From an uncultured Clostridia bacterium (lineage in GTDB: Bacteria > Bacillota > Clostridia > Peptostreptococcales > Anaerovoracaceae): 64,000 nt of DNA. The notes below the pieces were generated by a model that ran no database searches, was not told where the DNA came from, and was given only the letters and a program-made list of their open reading frames with translations. Made by a program: the position numbers and the translations under genes. This document shows, one piece after another, positions 61,185-64,000 of this stretch. The stretch is taken from positions 1-64,000 of the forward strand of contig CALCEY010000012.1 in assembly GCA_937900415.1 (NCBI GenBank), written 5' to 3'. Positions within the stretch are counted from its first letter, which is position 1; each line of letters opens with the position of its first letter.

Positions 61185-61258
61185 AGCAAAGCCAGGAACA
61201 GCCGTCAAGGATAAACGTTGCGCTGAAAGCGTCCTTGACGGCTGTTCCTATCTTTGCT
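61185..61258. repeat. 27-bp near-perfect inverted repeat (large hairpin)
   Basis: AGCAAAGCCAGGAACAGCCGTCAAGGA (61185-61211) is mirrored at 61232-61258, with an 18-bp perfect core AGGAACAGCCGTCAAGGA and a 20-nt loop. It starts 5 bp past the HTH gene. It could be a terminator for that gene or a nicking/replication structure; there is no T run. Confidence 0.75.
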
Positions 61259-61321
61259 TGTGGGTAGTCAAGAGAGCGCAATCAGATAAACCGCTTACGC
61301 TCTTAAATCATTATGGAGAAT

Positions 61322-61432
61322 GTCACTCAGTAGGCGGTCTGAACGCCTTGATTTTGTGGCTTTGTGAGTGCAAAACAAAGGAGGGCAAGGTTTTATACTC
61401 ATACCCCCGAAAATAGCGTTCTACTGCGTGAC
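61322..61432. repeat. Inverted-repeat cassette, copy A (111 bp)
   Basis: Bounded by GTCACTCAGTAG and CTACTGCGTGAC (imperfect inverted repeats). Inside it shares CCTTGATTT, AGGGTTTTATA-like and GCGTT blocks with copy B at 61752-61862. No coding capacity seen. Confidence 0.65.
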
Positions 61433-61751
61433 AAAATAGGTAGCCTGTTTGCGCTCCCTATAGGGTTCTAAACGGATAATGATTGCTGTCTTTCCGTTTC
61501 CTTTCGCTTCCATTCCGACAGCTTGCGAGTAAAGAGAAAATTGGTGGAACGGAAAGGAATGGATTGGGTAATTGATTTAATCCGTAATTATTTTATCTTT
61601 ACTTTATATATCTTTATTTAATTGCATTGGATTTTCCGACGTCGGATTATCCGGTATCGGAAAATCCAATATCGGGTAATCCAACACCGGAAGCGGAAAT
61701 TGTAACATAGTTTTATTCCATGCGAACAGCTACATGAATTGCCGTAGGAAT
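61433..61751. other. Non-coding DNA between the two cassettes
   Basis: No supported gene. A 20-codon frame at about 61559 (ATGGATTGGGTA...) has no convincing family. The main feature is the 15-bp tandem repeat at 61628-61692. Confidence 0.4.
61628..61692. repeat. 15-bp tandem repeat, possible gene remnant
   Basis: Four units starting GGATTTTCCGACGTC, GGATTATCCGGTATC, GGAAAATCCAATATC and GGGTAATCCAACACC. One plus-strand frame reads DFPTSDYPVSENPISGNPTP before a stop, a pentapeptide repeat like the NPT/S linkers of some element-borne replication initiator proteins, so this may be a decayed piece of one. Confidence 0.5.
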
Positions 61752-61862
61752 GTTACGCAGTAGGGGCTTAAAAAGCCTTGATTTATACGGCTTACAGACA
61801 CGAAAATATCAAGGATAGGGTTTTATACCTTTTCCCTCAAAAGTGGCGTTCTACTGCGTAAC
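61752..61862. repeat. Inverted-repeat cassette, copy B (111 bp)
   Basis: Bounded by a perfect 12-bp inverted repeat, GTTACGCAGTAG (61752-61763) and CTACTGCGTAAC (61851-61862). The interior is a diverged version of copy A with the same order of blocks. Confidence 0.7.
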
Positions 61863-61952
61863 GGGATATAAAAACAGCGTGTACCGTTTCTTACAGTACA
61901 CGCCGCTTTGTTGCAACCCTGTTTGTCAGCCGTTAAGTTAGTTTCTGCATGA

Positions 61953-61990
61953 TACTTCCTTATCGGCGTTCATCTAAAGTGAGAAGCCCC
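61953..61990 (-). repeat. Right terminal inverted repeat of the element
   Basis: TACTTCCTTAT, 15 bp, GTGAGAAGCCCC: the inverse of the left end at 53853-53889. Confidence 0.8.
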
Positions 61991-62028
61991 TCCGCGTTCA
62001 CCATAGCTTTAAAATTAGCGGCAAATCC

Positions 62029-62424
62029 TTATTTTGTTTTTTTCATGTCCGTGCTCTCAAATTTTTGCTGCGCAAATTTTTTTATTGCCGCAAAGCTCTC
62101 TTCGCTGACGGCATGTTCCATTCGGCATGCGTCCACAACAGCGACGTCGGGAGAAACGCCCAGGCATATCAGCCACTCTGTAAATAAAGTGTGCCTTTCA
62201 TAGGTTTTCTCAGCAATTTTACGCCCCTTATCGGTAAGGGAAATCATTCCCCCGTCATTGATGACAATGTATCCGTTTTCTTTCAGATTCTTCATCGCAA
62301 CGCTGACACTGGGCTTGGAAAACCCCATCTCATTGGCGATATCTATCGACCGTACAAATCCCTTCCGCTGATAAAGCATTAAAATCATTTCAAGATAATT
62401 TTCAGCTGACTCTTGTATTTTCAT
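62029..62424 (-). CDS. DtxR/MntR-family metal-dependent regulator
   Basis: 131 aa from ATG 62424. A winged helix (about 1-60: MKIQESAENYLEMILMLYQRKGFVRSIDIANEMGFSKPSVSVAMKNLKENGY) is followed by the dimerisation/metal domain with ERHTLFTEWL and ACRMEHAVSEESF, which supply the His, Glu and Cys ligands of the DtxR type. It lacks the C-terminal SH3 domain, as MntR does. It probably senses Mn2+ or Fe2+; no transporter gene is adjacent. It lies just outside the mobile element's right end, and its 3' end is intact. Confidence 0.88.
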   Translation of the reverse strand: MKIQESAENYLEMILMLYQRKGFVRSIDIANEMGFSKPSVSVAMKNLKENGYIVINDGGMISLTDKGRKIAEKTYERHTLFTEWLICLGVSPDVAVVDACRMEHAVSEESFAAIKKFAQQKFESTDMKKTK

Positions 62425-62470
62425 ATTCTTCCACACCAACCCCAAAAGTTATTGTCTCTTTATGCAGAAT

Positions 62471-62499
62471 AATATAACATAGGCATCAAGTTTTTTCAA
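62471..62499 (-). promoter_or_regulatory. Promoter of the DtxR-like gene
   Basis: Minus-strand TTGAAA (62499-62494), 17 bp, TATATT (62476-62471), about 47 bp before the ATG. Confidence 0.68.
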
Positions 62500-62748
62500 G
62501 CTGCAGCCACTTCTCTTCATCTGACTTCAAGCCTTTTTCTGATTAAAGCATCTATACCTAATTTTTTTAAATCTCAAAGTATATGATTTACAATCGAATT
62601 ATTTTGTACCTGCCTGTTCATAGGCAAGCGAAGCTGGCCAGGCTTCACAAACACTGATTACATGAATTTAAGAATCGCAAAGCTCTGGCAAAAAATATCT
62701 TTAACCTCTGAAATCAGTCATAAAGCCTAATAACTAATACCATGTGCT
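62500..62748. other. Non-coding interval between the DtxR-like and punA regions
   Basis: About 250 bp of AT-rich DNA without a credible gene or a clear structure on either strand. Confidence 0.4.
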
Positions 62749-62758
62749 CAGCTATACC

Positions 62759-62800
62759 AAAAGACCATCTCGTAAAACGAGATGGTCTTTTGGCTTTTTA
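62759..62800 (-). terminator. Perfect 16-bp hairpin after punA
   Basis: CCAAAAGACCATCTCG and CGAGATGGTCTTTTGG form a perfect stem around a 5-nt loop; CTTTTTATA follows on the plus strand. It lies about 50 bp past the punA stop and would end that transcript, though its T run favours the other strand; probably bidirectional. Confidence 0.75.
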
Positions 62801-62841
62801 TATCTCAATTTTAACGAAAAGCATAACTTCTCTTATATTTT

Positions 62842-63657
62842 CTACCAGGAAGAAATCAATTCCTTCACCCATCTGCACAGATTTGCACTTGCCATATTTG
62901 CAGTCTTTAAAACTTCTTCATGGCTGTGCTTTACCTTTGAAAGCCCCGTCGCCATATTCGTTATACATGAAATTCCCAGAACTTTCATGCCAAGGTAATT
63001 GGCGGCTATGGTTTCAGGAACAGTCGACATTCCCACTGCATCGGCTCCCAGAGCCGCAAAGGCTCTTATTTCGGCAGCCGTTTCAAAACAAGGTCCCGGA
63101 TAAAAATTATACACTCCGTGTTTGAATTCAATGCCGAGCTTGGACGCTACAGCTTCAGCCTTAGCGATAAGAACTTTATCGAAGGCCTCCGTCATATCAG
63201 GAAATCGAGGCCCGAGACGTTCATCATTGATTCCTATAAGAGAATTGTTGGCTGAAAAATTGATGTAATCCGTAATTATCATCAGGTCTCCAGGCTTAAA
63301 CTCTTTGTTGATTCCTCCGCAGGCATTGGTAACTACAAGAGATTCGGCTCCCAGCTGCTTCATGACATATATGGGATAAGTCACTTCTTTCATCGCAAAA
63401 CCCTCATAGTAGTGGAATCTTCCCTGCATTGCGGCAACTCTCCTGCCTCCGATATTTCCAAAAACAAGGTTGCCCGCATGTCCCTCTACGTGAGACTGAG
63501 GGAAATGAGGAATTTCTGCATAAGGAATTACCTCCTTGTCCTCCATAACATCTACAAGAGCGCCAAGACCGCTGCCCAAAACAACTCCTATCGACGGTGC
63601 CTGCGAAATCCTTTCCCTGACAAATTCTGATGATTCGATAATATTTTCGTAAAACAT
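62842..63657 (-). CDS. punA: Purine nucleoside phosphorylase (trimeric PNP type)
   Basis: 271 aa. It cleaves inosine/guanosine with phosphate to base and ribose-1-phosphate. Marks of the trimeric, mammalian-like class: VVLGSGLGAL, HFPQSHVEGHAGNLVFG (phosphate-site His), GRFHYYEG, VTNACGGIN, GPCFETAAEIRAFAALGADAVGMSTVPE and the base-binding SCITNMATGLS. A 24-bp gap separates it from the SPFH-protein gene upstream. Confidence 0.94.
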   Translation of the reverse strand: MFYENIIESSEFVRERISQAPSIGVVLGSGLGALVDVMEDKEVIPYAEIPHFPQSHVEGHAGNLVFGNIGGRRVAAMQGRFHYYEGFAMKEVTYPIYVMKQLGAESLVVTNACGGINKEFKPGDLMIITDYINFSANNSLIGINDERLGPRFPDMTEAFDKVLIAKAEAVASKLGIEFKHGVYNFYPGPCFETAAEIRAFAALGADAVGMSTVPETIAANYLGMKVLGISCITNMATGLSKVKHSHEEVLKTANMASANLCRWVKELISSW

Positions 63658-63681
63658 TCTGTTTCTCCTGAAATCTTTAAA

Positions 63682-64000
63682 CTATTTCATAAATTCTTTC
63701 ACCGACGCAGCAAGTCCTGCTAAACCTTGTATTTCCGAAGGTATGATTATCTTTGTCGCCTGTCCGTCTGCAGCTTTCTGGAAAGCTTCAAGGCTCTTAA
63801 GCTTTATTACCGACTCATCGGCCCCCGCTTCTTTTATCAGCTTGAGACCGTCGGCAGTCGCTTTATTAATCATGAGTATCGCCTCTGCCTGACCTTCTGC
63901 TTCTCTTATGGCGGTCTGCTTATTAGCTTCTGCCTGAAGGATTGCCGCCTCCTTCTGACCTTCCGCTATGAGAACCTGGGATTTTTTCTCTCCCTCTGCT
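63682..64000 (-). CDS. SPFH/stomatin-like (band 7) protein, C-terminal part
   Basis: The frame is open to the window edge and stops at 63682; the visible 105 residues are the C-terminus. The segment before residue MINKATADG reads with AEGQKEAAILQAEANKQTAIREAEGQAEAI, the Ala/Glu-rich coiled coil typical of band 7 proteins (QmcA/stomatin type), and it ends in a small helical domain (IIIPSEIQGLAGLAASVKEFMK). Such proteins form membrane-anchored oligomeric rings that organise lipid microdomains or quality-control proteases. Confidence 0.85.
   Translation of the reverse strand, partial: AEGEKKSQVLIAEGQKEAAILQAEANKQTAIREAEGQAEAILMINKATADGLKLIKEAGADESVIKLKSLEAFQKAADGQATKIIIPSEIQGLAGLAASVKEFMK

Larger units (their letters stand above)
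53853..61990. mobile_element. 8.1-kb serine-recombinase integrative element with ADP-ribosylation cargo
   Basis: The ends are matching inverted repeats: GGGGCTTCTCAC (53853-53864) with GTGAGAAGCCCC (61979-61990), and 14-15 bp further in ATAAGGAAGTA (53879-53889) with TACTTCCTTAT (61953-61963). Inside are a TndX-like serine recombinase and TnpW-like gene at the left end, Tn916-like sigma and HTH genes at the right, and a five- or six-gene cargo operon between. There is no relaxase, conjugation gene or tyrosine integrase. It lies between darA and an MntR-like gene, both apparently intact. The exact crossover bases are not certain. Confidence 0.82.

Overview
The window is a chromosomal segment of an anaerobic, Gram-positive, moderately low-GC member of the Clostridia. 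An Eubacteriales Family XIII/Anaerovoracaceae-type organism would fit, but that family-level placement is a guess. Evidence: a sigH/rlmB/mrnC/cysS/cysE/ispDF/yacL-like housekeeping cluster running towards tuf, CarD, a six-gene Rnf complex, nickel-pincer (lar) genes, a DarA-type c-di-AMP receptor, AGGAGG-type ribosome binding sites and sigma-A-type promoters. No rRNA or CRISPR array was seen. One tRNA (Thr, GGU) is present.

Layout. 1-1,410: 5' end of tuf, a small membrane protein, a compact locus that looks like a type I toxin/antisense-RNA module, and tRNA-Thr. 1,532-13,172: one long leftward gene train, carD > PIN/TRAM protein > ispDF > proS > two half-size chromate transporters > ppiB > cysE > cysS > mrnC > thyA > folA > rlmB > sigH. 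13,446-15,787: NhaC-type antiporter and a creatininase-family hydrolase. 16,275-18,474: rightward two-component system. 18,530-26,320: radA, then a leftward operon larE-larB-larC, a FecCD-type metal ABC transporter and an FmdE-family protein. 26,767-31,798: rnfCDGEAB. 32,025-34,701: ornithine/lysine-type decarboxylase and an ornithine cyclodeaminase-like (TIGR00300) protein, with a divergent TetR regulator. 35,672-42,645: oppBCDFA and an aminoacyl-histidine dipeptidase. 43,099-52,390: serS, a long glutamine synthetase, a UPF0182 membrane protein and two single-span membrane proteins of unknown role. 52,798-53,846: CYTH protein and DarA.

53,853-61,990 is an accessory element of about 8.1 kb bounded by imperfect inverted repeats. 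It carries a TndX-like large serine recombinase (with an apparent frameshift near its C-terminus), a TnpW-like small protein and Tn916-like sigma/HTH genes. Its cargo is the most interesting part of the window: a redox-type HxlR regulator divergent from an operon of a duplicated SnoaL-like protein, a flavin-barrel/ferredoxin fusion, a zinc macrodomain ADP-ribosyl hydrolase and a class-M sirtuin (SirTM). The last two form a reversible protein ADP-ribosylation pair. Here they lack the lipoylated GcvH-L/LplA2 partners known elsewhere, and appear to be tied to a redox-sensing operon on a mobile element. The right third of the element is gene-poor and filled with hairpins, two copies of a 110-bp inverted-repeat cassette and a 15-bp tandem repeat. 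To the right of the element are a DtxR/MntR-type regulator, purine nucleoside phosphorylase and the end of an SPFH-family protein.
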